In this document: in pieces, positions 9,853-17,724 of the stretch
Layout of the letters: every line of letters begins with the position of its first letter
How positions within the stretch are numbered: position 1 is the stretch's first letter
From: Paenibacillus planticolens
GTDB lineage: Bacteria > Bacillota > Bacilli > Paenibacillales > NBRC-103111
Direction of reading: 5' to 3'
Assembly (NCBI RefSeq): GCF_013141725.1
Contig: NZ_WHNZ01000017.1
Coordinates: 248,001 to 312,000, forward strand
DNA length: 64,000 bases
The notes under the pieces: model-generated
What the model saw: only the letters and a program-made list of their open reading frames with translations
Told to the model about the DNA's origin: nothing
Database searches by the model: none
Made by a program: the position numbers and the translations under genes

Positions 9853-12246
9853 TTACTTCGCCTCGGTATATGAAAGCTCCCGCAGCCGCAGGAGCAGCAT
9901 CGGAACCGCGACGAAGACGATCAGCGTCGCCGCCGCGACAATGCCGGAGTCATTCAGCAGCAGCGCTGCTATGGCTCCGATCATATTGGCGGAAAACCCG
10001 TACATCCAGTACGGGTTTTTGTGCTGCCATACGCGGAGGCGCCCGCGGGGGCGGAGCACAAGCACGGCCATCACGAAGAGGCTCGTGATGAGCACTTTGC
10101 TCCAAACGGATGCACGTAGCAAGTGCACGTTCATCCGCAGCTTCCGCTCGATCAGATGTCCGATCTGATCGAACTGCCCGGCGCGCAGCGCGTGAAACGC
10201 GCGCCCGACATGGCTCTCCCGCGCGAACGCCGCGGGAGAATCGGCGCTGTTGAGCAGCCACAGCGCCCCCACTCCCAGCGCGAGCAGCGCCGCCAGCAGG
10301 GCAGAGCCCCTGCCTAGGCGCAGCTCGCGCCAGCGAACGCCGGCGAAGCACTGCGCGCCGGCCACGCCGAAGGCGACCGCGGCGCTCAGGGCGCCGCCCG
10401 CGTTCGCGCCAAGTGACGGTGCCGCCAGGCACGCCGTCACGAGCAAGAACACTGCGCATACGGCTGCCTGCGCAGCGCGGCCGGGAGCCCATGCTTCTGC
10501 GCCAGCATCAGCAGCAGCAAATCGGCGCTGTAATGCCGCCGTAGTCCCGAGCACAAGGGCGCCGATCAGGACGCCCATGTACTCATTGCCGATGCCGTAG
10601 TAGCGCGCGCCAATCATTGGATCATAGCCGAGCACCGAATGCTTCATCGCATGCGCTCCGGTGCAAGTGTCCAGCATAATGACCGCTGCCGTCCCTACCC
10701 CAAGCCAAATCATCGTCTTCGTTTGGCTGCATGATTCCAGTATCCAAGCAAGAGACAGACTGGACACAATGAACGCGATCACTTGAACGATAATCGCTAC
10801 GGAGATCCCTAGCAGGGCTGTCAAAGGAGCAGCCAGCCACCCCATCATCAGCATAACGACAGGCGCTGTCAAAAGCGACAGCAGCAGTGTCCGTATAACT
10901 TTGGTCGACCGGAGAGCTGTCTTGCCCCAGCCTGTCCAGGCTGATCCCTTTCTCTTCATCCACACAATATAGAGCAAACTTACCAACAGGACAGCCATCT
11001 CGTATGAGGCAAAAGGATATAGCAGATAAGGTCTGCTGCGATAAATCATCTGCATGCTGCTCTGATCTTGAAGCAGCGCTGCGAGCCCACCGCTCACTCT
11101 AGCCGATGTTAACGGGATGCCCACCTGCCCAATGGGAATCGGAATTTTGAACTCACTCAGCAGCGTGCTTGTGAAATCTTGAAAGGTCACAACGCCATTT
11201 CTCCGGGTAGATTCCGAGACCAGGATTTCCCCTGTGCTCCCCGCTGTGTAATGAAGGATCGGCGACAAGTATAATTTGGCTCTAGCTGCTTCCCCGTTCA
11301 CCTCTGGCGAGAACATCCACAGGCTGTCTTGCCCAGGGTGCACTTCCTTCATGATCTGTCCCAGCCATTGATCCATTTCTCTCAGCACGTTGCCTTTTAT
11401 CTCATTAAACCGATCTTGGTCGTAATGCGTTCGGTCACTGTACAGTCTATACAAATCGCCCCATTCAATTAGCGTGATGCTTGGCTGCTGCCTCTCTTCC
11501 CATAATGAGGTTAAATGAGCATAATGGGTACTCGTTCCATAAGGTCTATCTACTATGACAGTCGCAGCATCGTCACCAAGTGCCCCTTTATCCACAATGC
11601 CATTGGAGTCCATCAGCATAAGAGGAGCATAGCGCCGCAATTGCTTTTGTTCCAGGTGCAATCCTCTGCCTAAATCACTGCTCCCGAACACAGAGCGATG
11701 AATCCCATACATGTTCAGCAAATCCCCCAGCACACCAACCCCGTAAGCCTGCTCTTTGTTAAACCGCTTGATCATAGCCAAATCAGGTACAAGCAAAGCG
11801 TCTTCCTCCGGAGGACTAGTCCGATTCCCATCGGGCAGCCCCGTATACCGATTCATTAGCTCAGACGCGGGAACACCATGCCTTATTTCCTTTGCGGCAA
11901 AAGTTTGCGCCTCCGCGACCCCTGCAGCAGGTTCGCCTGCTCCTAGCGATGTATACACATCTCTCATCGAACGATTGGCCGTACGAATATTCATAGCGCC
12001 AACAGCGCCACTCTCCGTCAATCGCTTAAAATGAGGCAGCCCCGCCAGTTGTTCAGGCCGCAGCTCCAAAAACGAAAGACCAGGTATCGAAACGACGGTG
12101 ACCTTTTTAACTCTTTCAGCTCCGTCTACATTTTCTGCATTGTGGATGGTCGGGTTACTATAAGCCCCAGCAGTCCCCAAATTTGTGGATAACTGCAAAA
12201 ATAAACCTAAGATACCCACAACCCAGAGCATTTTTCTTAGCTTCAT
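9853..12246 (-). CDS. Large membrane protein with N-terminal exported domain, function unknown
   Basis: Start chosen at ATG 12246, which has GGCAGGAG 8 nt upstream; this gives 797 residues. A signal peptide or anchor (about 1-25) is followed by an exported domain of about 380 residues that resembles the alkaline-phosphatase-like fold (VVSIPGLSFLEL at its start, a DSNG and an EWGDL stretch), though its metal ligands cannot be assigned with confidence. Then come about ten hydrophobic segments. The membrane half carries YDPMIGARYYGIGNEYMG, LGANAGG and NDSGIVAAA. This exported-domain plus membrane layout is known to me only as uncharacterised. The 3' part is far more GC-rich than the 5' part. Confidence 0.75.
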   Translation of the reverse strand: MKLRKMLWVVGILGLFLQLSTNLGTAGAYSNPTIHNAENVDGAERVKKVTVVSIPGLSFLELRPEQLAGLPHFKRLTESGAVGAMNIRTANRSMRDVYTSLGAGEPAAGVAEAQTFAAKEIRHGVPASELMNRYTGLPDGNRTSPPEEDALLVPDLAMIKRFNKEQAYGVGVLGDLLNMYGIHRSVFGSSDLGRGLHLEQKQLRRYAPLMLMDSNGIVDKGALGDDAATVIVDRPYGTSTHYAHLTSLWEERQQPSITLIEWGDLYRLYSDRTHYDQDRFNEIKGNVLREMDQWLGQIMKEVHPGQDSLWMFSPEVNGEAARAKLYLSPILHYTAGSTGEILVSESTRRNGVVTFQDFTSTLLSEFKIPIPIGQVGIPLTSARVSGGLAALLQDQSSMQMIYRSRPYLLYPFASYEMAVLLVSLLYIVWMKRKGSAWTGWGKTALRSTKVIRTLLLSLLTAPVVMLMMGWLAAPLTALLGISVAIIVQVIAFIVSSLSLAWILESCSQTKTMIWLGVGTAAVIMLDTCTGAHAMKHSVLGYDPMIGARYYGIGNEYMGVLIGALVLGTTAALQRRFAAADAGAEAWAPGRAAQAAVCAVFLLVTACLAAPSLGANAGGALSAAVAFGVAGAQCFAGVRWRELRLGRGSALLAALLALGVGALWLLNSADSPAAFARESHVGRAFHALRAGQFDQIGHLIERKLRMNVHLLRASVWSKVLITSLFVMAVLVLRPRGRLRVWQHKNPYWMYGFSANMIGAIAALLLNDSGIVAAATLIVFVAVPMLLLRLRELSYTEAK

Positions 12247-12551
12247 GGGTATTCTCCTGCCGTTTTTGCTTTTAGCATTTTCAACCATCGGCAAAAGTAT
12301 CCACTGCTTGATTGTTCCGAAAATTTAAATAGAGGTTCCTAGCGCCTATTTTTCCTTTACATAGAGTTATCCACAAAAAAAAGAGAGGCGAAACCCGCCC
12401 CTCCTCACGATTTTCAACTGTTTTCCACATTCTTATCCACATTATCCACAAAATCGTGTTAAAAAGTTATTCTACATTTTGAGCTCCAAAAAAGGTTGAT
12501 TTATGGGGAATTCTTAAAGTTATGCACATTATACACAGGGTATGTGTATAA
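12184..12551. other. Cluster of seven exact DnaA boxes
   Basis: TTATNCACA occurs at 12184-12192 (minus), 12367-12375, 12433-12441, 12442-12450, 12520-12528, 12529-12537 (all plus) and 12543-12551 (minus). Two pairs are head-to-tail with no gap. Near matches lie at 12421 and 12554. The first box is inside the start of the membrane-protein gene; the rest fill the 365-bp gap before leuA. A random match to eight fixed bases on either strand is expected about once in 30 kb. No dnaA or dnaN is nearby, so this is not oriC. Confidence 0.72.
12375..12403 (-). terminator. Intrinsic terminator of leuA
   Basis: Minus-strand stem GAGGGGCG / CGCCTCTC with a short loop, followed by eight Ts. It lies about 210 nt after the leuA stop, among the DnaA boxes. 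Confidence 0.75.
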
Positions 12552-12611
12552 CTTTGTTCACAAGTCGTGTATATAACTAAGTTTTCTCACAATTCGCGTA
12601 GGTTCTCTCCA

Positions 12612-14177
12612 TTAAGAAGCTGTCGTTGCTTCGGCGGACGTTACGGGATGGCCCTGCATACGAATCGCTTGGTTGCATGCCGAGATAAAAGCTTTTGCCA
12701 CCGCGATCAGCACATCTTGGTCAATTCCGGTATTTTTATAGGTTTGCCCGTCTACCGCGATGGTGACCTCAGCTTCACCGGTCGCTTTTTCACCTGTCGA
12801 TAAGGAGTGCAGCTCCAGATCTGCGAAATCCACATCCATCGGGATCGCCTGCCGCAGACTTTGAATGATCGCCTCGATAGGCCCTTCGCCTGTGCCTGAG
12901 TAGACATTCTCGACACCAGTCTGGTTGTTCCGTACAGATACTGAGGCGACCCGGTTGCGGTCACTGCTGGAAACGACTTGCACATGCATCAGCGTAAAAG
13001 GCTCCATTTGCCCTTCGACCGTCGTGCCTACAAGCTCCAGAAGCTGGTCGTCGGTCACCATTTTTTGCTCATCGGCTTTTTCCTTGAACTTGGTATACAG
13101 CGTGTCGAGCTCTTCTCCCGTAAGCTCAATGCCAAACTGCCCTACGCGATGCTTCAGCGCATGCCGTCCGGAGTGTTTGCCCAGAATGATCATAGAGCGC
13201 GGAATTCCCAGCTTCTCCGGGTCCATAATTTCATACGTGTTGCGGTTTTTGAGCAGACCGTCTTGATGGATGCCCGCTTCATGCTGGAACGCATTTCTTC
13301 CAACAATCGGTTTGTTGTACGCAATCGGGAAGCCCATAATCCGGCTGACCATTTTGGATGTGTTGAAAATTTCGCTGGACACAATCCCGGTTTCCACACC
13401 CATCGTTTGCTTACGCGTCTCAATCGCCATCACCAGCTCTTCCAGCGAACAGTTGCCTGCGCGCTCCCCTACCCCGTTCACAGTTACCTCTACATGGGTA
13501 ACGCCTGCCGCAATAGCCGCAAGGCTGTTCGCCACGGCAAGGCCCAGATCGTTGTGGCAATGCGCGCTATACTCGACCGTATCGCCGCCTCTTACACTTT
13601 GGCGCACTCTGCGGAACATCGCGCCGTATTCTTCCGGCAGCGCATAGCCGACCGTGTCCGGGATGTTCAAAATCGTAGCACCCTCGGCGATAACCGCTTC
13701 AAGCACTTCAAACAAGAATTCGTCACCGGTCCGGGTAGCATCCATCGGCGAGAATTCAATGTTGTTCACGAATTGCTTCGCATACGCAACCATACTGCGA
13801 GCCATCTCGACGACCTGCTGGCGGGATTTGCGAAGCTGGAAATCCAGATGGATGTCCGACGAGGACAGAAACATGTGAATGCGGCGCGAAGCGGCGTCCT
13901 GTGTAGCTTTTACCGCCGAGTCAATATCGGCCTTCATCGCGCGGGCAAATCCGCAGATCTCTACGCCCTGCAGCTCACGCGAAATTTGCTGCACCGCATG
14001 GAAATCGCCGGGACTCGAAATCGGGAAGCCGGGCTCGATCGTATCTACGCCCATTTTCGCCAGCTGTCTGGCGATTCTGATTTTCTCCTCCGGATATAGG
14101 GATGCTCCCGGCGCCTGTTCGCCGTCTCTCAGTGTCGTATCAAAAATGCGAATGCGTCGGTTTGTGTTATTTTCCAT
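12612..14177 (-). CDS. leuA: 2-isopropylmalate synthase LeuA
   Basis: First committed step of leucine synthesis: acetyl-CoA plus 2-oxoisovalerate gives 2-isopropylmalate. 521 residues. The catalytic TIM barrel has RDGEQAPG (17-24), the metal-binding HCHND (about 204-208) and GVGERAGNCSLEE. The C-terminal regulatory domain (about 390-505) binds leucine for feedback control in this family. The gene stands without leuB/C/D in the window. The leader of about 1 kb carries two leucine T-boxes, so transcription should respond to uncharged tRNA-Leu, in addition to feedback inhibition of the enzyme. Confidence 0.97.
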   Translation of the reverse strand: MENNTNRRIRIFDTTLRDGEQAPGASLYPEEKIRIARQLAKMGVDTIEPGFPISSPGDFHAVQQISRELQGVEICGFARAMKADIDSAVKATQDAASRRIHMFLSSSDIHLDFQLRKSRQQVVEMARSMVAYAKQFVNNIEFSPMDATRTGDEFLFEVLEAVIAEGATILNIPDTVGYALPEEYGAMFRRVRQSVRGGDTVEYSAHCHNDLGLAVANSLAAIAAGVTHVEVTVNGVGERAGNCSLEELVMAIETRKQTMGVETGIVSSEIFNTSKMVSRIMGFPIAYNKPIVGRNAFQHEAGIHQDGLLKNRNTYEIMDPEKLGIPRSMIILGKHSGRHALKHRVGQFGIELTGEELDTLYTKFKEKADEQKMVTDDQLLELVGTTVEGQMEPFTLMHVQVVSSSDRNRVASVSVRNNQTGVENVYSGTGEGPIEAIIQSLRQAIPMDVDFADLELHSLSTGEKATGEAEVTIAVDGQTYKNTGIDQDVLIAVAKAFISACNQAIRMQGHPVTSAEATTAS

Positions 14178-14246
14178 GGTTCAATTCCTCCTCGAATTAG
14201 GGCCGCTTTTTGTGGGCCGATAGTGGTAATGGTTACTGGTTAATTC

Positions 14247-14420
14247 AGTTGGTTGTTGTTTGTTGGCTGTTGGCTGTTGGCTGCTGGCTGTTGGCCGTTG
14301 GCTGTTGGCCGTTGGCTGCTGGCTGTTGGTTGTTGGCTGCTGGCTGCTGGCTGTTGGCTGTTGGCTGTTGGCTGTTGGCTGTTGGTTACTGCTTACTACT
14401 TACTGCTTACTAGCTACTGG
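14247..14420. repeat. Heptanucleotide tandem repeat (TTGGCTG)n in the leuA leader
   Basis: From about 14261 to 14386 the plus strand is a near-continuous run of TTGGCTG with single-base variants (TTGGCCG, CTGGCTG, TTGGTTG), about 17 units. Degenerate flanks (GGTTGTTG; TTACTGCTTACTAC) reach 14247 and 14420. Seven is not a multiple of three, so every frame gives the same Leu/Ala/Val/Gly/Cys/Trp-rich pseudo-peptide and the open frames here are artefacts. It lies between the T-boxes and the leuA start, in the transcribed leader. Confidence 0.85.
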
Positions 14421-14451
14421 TTGCCAAGTCTGTCGGTTGCATCGTTTTTAA

Positions 14452-14629
14452 GGGAACGCCATTCCGTTATTCAGCCAAAAACGCAGCACCTCGGGCATTT
14501 GAGGGAACTACAGAGTCTTATTTCAGCTCGATGGGCTAAATTTTCACCAAAATGGTAAAATAGCGGACCATAGTTCCCTCTCCCAAGCTCCAAGGGCTGT
14601 TTCCGCAGAAATAGCGCCCTGCAGTTCCC
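14452..14629. repeat. Four-box palindromic intergenic element, copy 3 (box type A)
   Basis: Forward heads GGGAA at 14452 and 14503, reverse ends TTCCC at 14578 and 14629: spacing 51 and 51 nt, inner pair 76 nt. Box example: GGGAACTACAGAGTCTTATT. It lies inside the leuA leader, downstream of both T-box terminators, so it is transcribed with leuA. Confidence 0.85.
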
Positions 14630-14662
14630 TTTCGACCGCAAAGGGGCGTCACCGCTCAACAC

Positions 14663-14935
14663 AAAAAGACCCGTCATCTCCACATAAGAGACGACGGGTC
14701 TTCACCCAGCGCGGTACCACTCTTGTTGACTCCGCATACGGAGCCCACCTCAGACATAGCGGCTGCTATGTCACCCGATCACGGAGGTCATCCGTTCATC
14801 CCTAACAGCATTTGAAAAACTGCCGATCAGGATGACCGCTTCCAAGCGAGTTCGGGGCGTTCACGGTCTGCGTTGCATCAACCCGCAGCTTTCTGTACCG
14901 TAGAAATGAGCCCTTACTACTCTTGTTCATTGCGT
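14663..14935 (-). promoter_or_regulatory. T-box leader 2 (leucine), proximal to leuA
   Basis: Minus strand. The T-box sequence AGAGTGGTACCGCG lies at 14710-14723, followed by a terminator hairpin with arms GACCCGTCGTCTC / GAGATGACGGGTC and a T-run (14663-14702). The stem I specifier region reads GAACTCGCTTGGAAG, with codon CTC (Leu) at 14848-14850. No promoter was seen between this leader and the upstream T-box terminator, so it acts in series with T-box 1. Confidence 0.9.
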
Positions 14936-14954
14936 TTATTGTATGTTTGAAAAC

Positions 14955-15236
14955 CAAAAAGACCTGCCATCTCTATAAAAGAGACGACAGGTCTGAACCT
15001 TCCGCGGTACCACTCTAATTGATCCGAGCTGTTACGCCCGAAACCACTCATGTACCCGATCACGGGGGTCAACCGTCAAGACCTACTTGGGTGCTGGATC
15101 CTTGGCATCCTTATCAGCCTTACCGCTCCCGGGCGAGTTCTGGTCACGTTTCGTCTGTGCTTTCACCAAGCGCACAGCTCTCTGAGCGAAACTGAGGTTC
15201 CGTACTATTCCCGTTCGTTGCGTTTTAAAGTATTGA
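14955..15236 (-). promoter_or_regulatory. T-box leader 1 (leucine), distal
   Basis: Minus strand. T-box sequence AGAGTGGTACCGCG at 15003-15016; terminator hairpin with arms AGACCTGTCGTCTC / GAGATGGCAGGTCT and TTTTT at 14955-14994. The specifier region GAACTCGCCCGGGAG has codon CTC (Leu) at 15135-15137. It shares the terminator and T-box layout of leader 2 but is clearly diverged in stem I, so the duplication is not recent. Confidence 0.9.
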
Positions 15237-15241
15237 TTGTG

Positions 15242-15270
15242 ATTATAATATGCACGTTCGGCAAAGTCAA
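15242..15270 (-). promoter_or_regulatory. SigA-type promoter of the leuA leader
   Basis: Minus strand TTGACT (15265-15270) and TATAAT (15242-15247) with a 17-nt spacer, immediately upstream of T-box 1. The -10 is perfect and the -35 has five of six bases. Confidence 0.88.
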
Positions 15271-15301
15271 TACAGTTATCTGAACATTTATTTTTTTCAG
15301 T

Positions 15302-16381
15302 CTACCATTCTTCAAGCTTGAGCTGAGGCTCAGCTTTGAGCTCCATCGAGTCGAACTCCTGCTTGTCCCACTTGAGGAAAGCGGCTGCGCCTATCATCGC
15401 AGCGTTGTCCGTGCATAAGGCGTGCGGCGGCACCAGCAGCGGCACGCCCAGCTCCGCGCAGCGCTCAGCCAGCACGCTGCGGAGCCCTTTGTTCGCGGCG
15501 ACGCCGCCCGCGAGCAGGAGCTGCTTCGCGCCGTATTCACGCACGGCGCGACTAGCCTTCTCCACAAGCACGTCGATGACGGATGCTTGGAAGCCTTTGG
15601 CGATTTGCGCGGTTTGAACGGCTTCGCCGCGCATTTTGCTTTGGTTGACGACGTTCAGCACCGCGGATTTCAAGCCGCTGAAGCTGAAGTCGTAAGAGTC
15701 CGCCTCGAGCCACGAGCGAGGCAGCTTGATCTCGGATTCGGCTTCCTGCGCCAGCCGATCCACATGGGGGCCGCCCGGGTAAGGCAGGCCCATGGCCCGG
15801 GCGATTTTGTCGTACGCTTCGCCTGCCGCGTCATCGCGCGTTCGCCCGATGATCCGGAATTTGCCCGGCTCTTCCAGTAGAACAAGTTCCGTGTGCCCGC
15901 CGGACACGACGAGGGAGATGAGCGGATATTCCAGCTCATGCACGAGCTGATTCGCATAAATATGCCCCGCAATGTGGTGAACGCCAATAAGGGGCAGATC
16001 CAGCGCGCAGGCGAGCGCTTTGCCCGCAACGACGCCAACCAACAAGGCCCCGATCAGACCGGGCCCCTCCGTTACCGCAATCGCGGACAACTCCTGCAGT
16101 GAGATGCCCGCTTCTTCAACGGCTTCCTCCAGCATCCATGTAATCGACTCCACATGCTTCCGGGAAGCCACTTCAGGCACAACGCCGCCAAAGCGCTGAT
16201 GCGTTTCGATCTGGCTCGAAATGACATTCGAGCGTATGATTTTCCCATTTTCGACAATGGCTACCGAAGTTTCGTCACAACTTGTTTCAATCGCTAAAAT
16301 ATAGACCGGTTTAGCAGGCTTGGCCGCATTCGCTTCCGTCAATTCTCGTTGTTGTTCATCAAATTTAGTCACATTCATCAC
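15302..16381 (-). CDS. tsaD: tRNA t6A threonylcarbamoyltransferase TsaD
   Basis: Transfers threonylcarbamoyl from TC-AMP to A37 of ANN-decoding tRNAs, working with TsaB and TsaE. ETSCDETSVAIV lies near residue 32 and the metal-binding HxxxH is His136/His140 (HHIAGH). The N-terminus carries about 20 extra residues (EQQRELTEANAAK) before the ASKHA core. It is the last gene of a tightly packed run tsaE-tsaB-rimI-tsaD on the minus strand, 12 nt after rimI. Confidence 0.97.
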   Translation of the reverse strand: MMNVTKFDEQQRELTEANAAKPAKPVYILAIETSCDETSVAIVENGKIIRSNVISSQIETHQRFGGVVPEVASRKHVESITWMLEEAVEEAGISLQELSAIAVTEGPGLIGALLVGVVAGKALACALDLPLIGVHHIAGHIYANQLVHELEYPLISLVVSGGHTELVLLEEPGKFRIIGRTRDDAAGEAYDKIARAMGLPYPGGPHVDRLAQEAESEIKLPRSWLEADSYDFSFSGLKSAVLNVVNQSKMRGEAVQTAQIAKGFQASVIDVLVEKASRAVREYGAKQLLLAGGVAANKGLRSVLAERCAELGVPLLVPPHALCTDNAAMIGAAAFLKWDKQEFDSMELKAEPQLKLEEW

Positions 16382-16393
16382 CTGCCGAAAGCC

Positions 16394-16903
16394 TCAATCC
16401 CCGAGACTATCCTTTCTTCTCTTAGGCAAATCCGCCCACATAATAACGGCATCTTCCCGATTATCGGTATAGTAGCCTCTGCGCACACCAACGGAACGGA
16501 AGCCGACTTTTTCATACAAATTTTGCGCCACGTAATTCGATGCCCGCACTTCCAGCGTCATTCGAATCGCTCCCAGGAAAGCGGCCGTTTTCATTAGCTC
16601 ACGCATAAGACGCTCGCCCAGCTTGCGCCCTCTGTAGGTGTTGCGGACAGCAATATTGGTAACGTGCGCCTCCTCCATAATGAGCCACATGCCGCCATAT
16701 CCGGCAACCTCGCCGCCGATATCCATAATCATATAATGCGCGAACTGATTGTTCGTTAGTTCATTTTCGAATGCGCCTTTGGTCCAAGGGGTTGTAAAAG
16801 CTTCCTGCTCAATTTCGCAAATAAAGGGGATGTCTTCCATATGCATGGAGCGAAAAACCATCGTATCTGCCGTTGTTTGCGGCTGGTGTTGTTCCATGAT
16901 CAA
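16394..16903 (-). CDS. rimI: Ribosomal-protein-type N-acetyltransferase RimI
   Basis: GNAT-fold N-terminal acetyltransferase; the classical substrate is ribosomal protein S18. The acetyl-CoA binding motif is RGRKLGERLM, followed by LEVRASNYVAQNLYEKVGF. 169 residues with about 14 extra residues at the N-terminus. Its ATG overlaps the tsaB stop (ATGA), so translation is probably coupled. This placement next to tsaB/tsaD is common in Bacillota. Confidence 0.93.
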   Translation of the reverse strand: MIMEQHQPQTTADTMVFRSMHMEDIPFICEIEQEAFTTPWTKGAFENELTNNQFAHYMIMDIGGEVAGYGGMWLIMEEAHVTNIAVRNTYRGRKLGERLMRELMKTAAFLGAIRMTLEVRASNYVAQNLYEKVGFRSVGVRRGYYTDNREDAVIMWADLPKRRKDSLGD

Positions 16904-17724
16904 ATTCCCCCCTTCTTCACCTGGACCCCGGCCAGCAAATTGGCTTCAGCTTCCGGCAGTCTCGTGTAGTTTGGCACAAACGTATGTACATCCGCCTTCT
17001 CGCCTCTAGCCAATCGCGGATAAGCGAGCTGACCGATATACTGGGCTTCAATACCGTAGGAAAGCACCCCAAAGCTTCCCTGCCAATCCTGGGCAAATTG
17101 CGCAAGCTCGTCGTTGAAGCCCTCTGTTTCGCCTACGAAGAGGATCTCCTTGGGCTTTTGTTCAGGCCCTGCATTCGCTGCATGTACAAGCAATTCCGCC
17201 AGCCATGGCCCAATGACACGAATGCCGTCCGGCAGCACTTCACGCCAATCTGCGGCAAGCGCGCCCTCCGCTGTCATCGGGGAGAAGCCTGAGTAGGCGT
17301 ATACGGCGGTGAAAGCTTGTTTGCGTCTTCCGTCCAAAAGCGGAACCACCCACGTGAGTCCGTTATCGCGCTCACCCTGCCCTTTCATCGCTCCGCCGAG
17401 CGCCATCGCCTCTAAGCTGGAAACCCCAATCAAGTCCAGGCCTAGCGACCAGGCAAATGTTTTGGCTACGGACACAGCAATACGAACCCCCGTATAGGAT
17501 CCGGGGCCTTGGCCCGCAGCGACGGACTGCAGGTCTTTGGGTTTAAGTTTCAATGAAGCAAGCAGATCTTGAATGTGGGGCAGCAGCCCGATGGAGTGAT
17601 TCCGTTCAGCGTGTGAGCTCACCTCGCCCAGCAGCACTCCGTTCTCCAGGATGGCAACTGTCATGGCTGAGGATGAGGTATCGATGGCTAAGCATCGTCC
17701 AGTAAATTTTGTCCGTTCTGTCAT
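16900..17724 (-). CDS. tsaB: t6A complex dimerisation subunit TsaB
   Basis: Inactive paralogue of TsaD that scaffolds the t6A complex. LAIDTSSSAMTVAIL at the start and the QGPGSYTGVRIAVSVAKTF segment are family hallmarks. 274 residues. It overlaps tsaE upstream and rimI downstream by 4 nt each, which points to one polycistronic transcript. Confidence 0.95.
   Translation of the reverse strand: MTERTKFTGRCLAIDTSSSAMTVAILENGVLLGEVSSHAERNHSIGLLPHIQDLLASLKLKPKDLQSVAAGQGPGSYTGVRIAVSVAKTFAWSLGLDLIGVSSLEAMALGGAMKGQGERDNGLTWVVPLLDGRRKQAFTAVYAYSGFSPMTAEGALAADWREVLPDGIRVIGPWLAELLVHAANAGPEQKPKEILFVGETEGFNDELAQFAQDWQGSFGVLSYGIEAQYIGQLAYPRLARGEKADVHTFVPNYTRLPEAEANLLAGVQVKKGGI

Noticed and set aside
12184..12551. 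Chromosomal origin of replication
   Set aside because: The DnaA-box cluster lacks dnaA, dnaN or recF nearby and has no clear AT-rich unwinding region; kept only as a DnaA-box cluster.
14210..14558. Three overlapping plus-strand frames rich in Trp, Cys, Leu and Gly
   Set aside because: They are produced by the 7-nt repeat, which is open in all three frames and gives the same peptide each time; no ribosome site.
14452..14629. CRISPR array or insertion sequence as explanation for the ~51-nt periodic boxes
   Set aside because: Box orientation flips in the middle, there are only four boxes, no cas genes or transposase are present, and spacers are too regular in length across loci.
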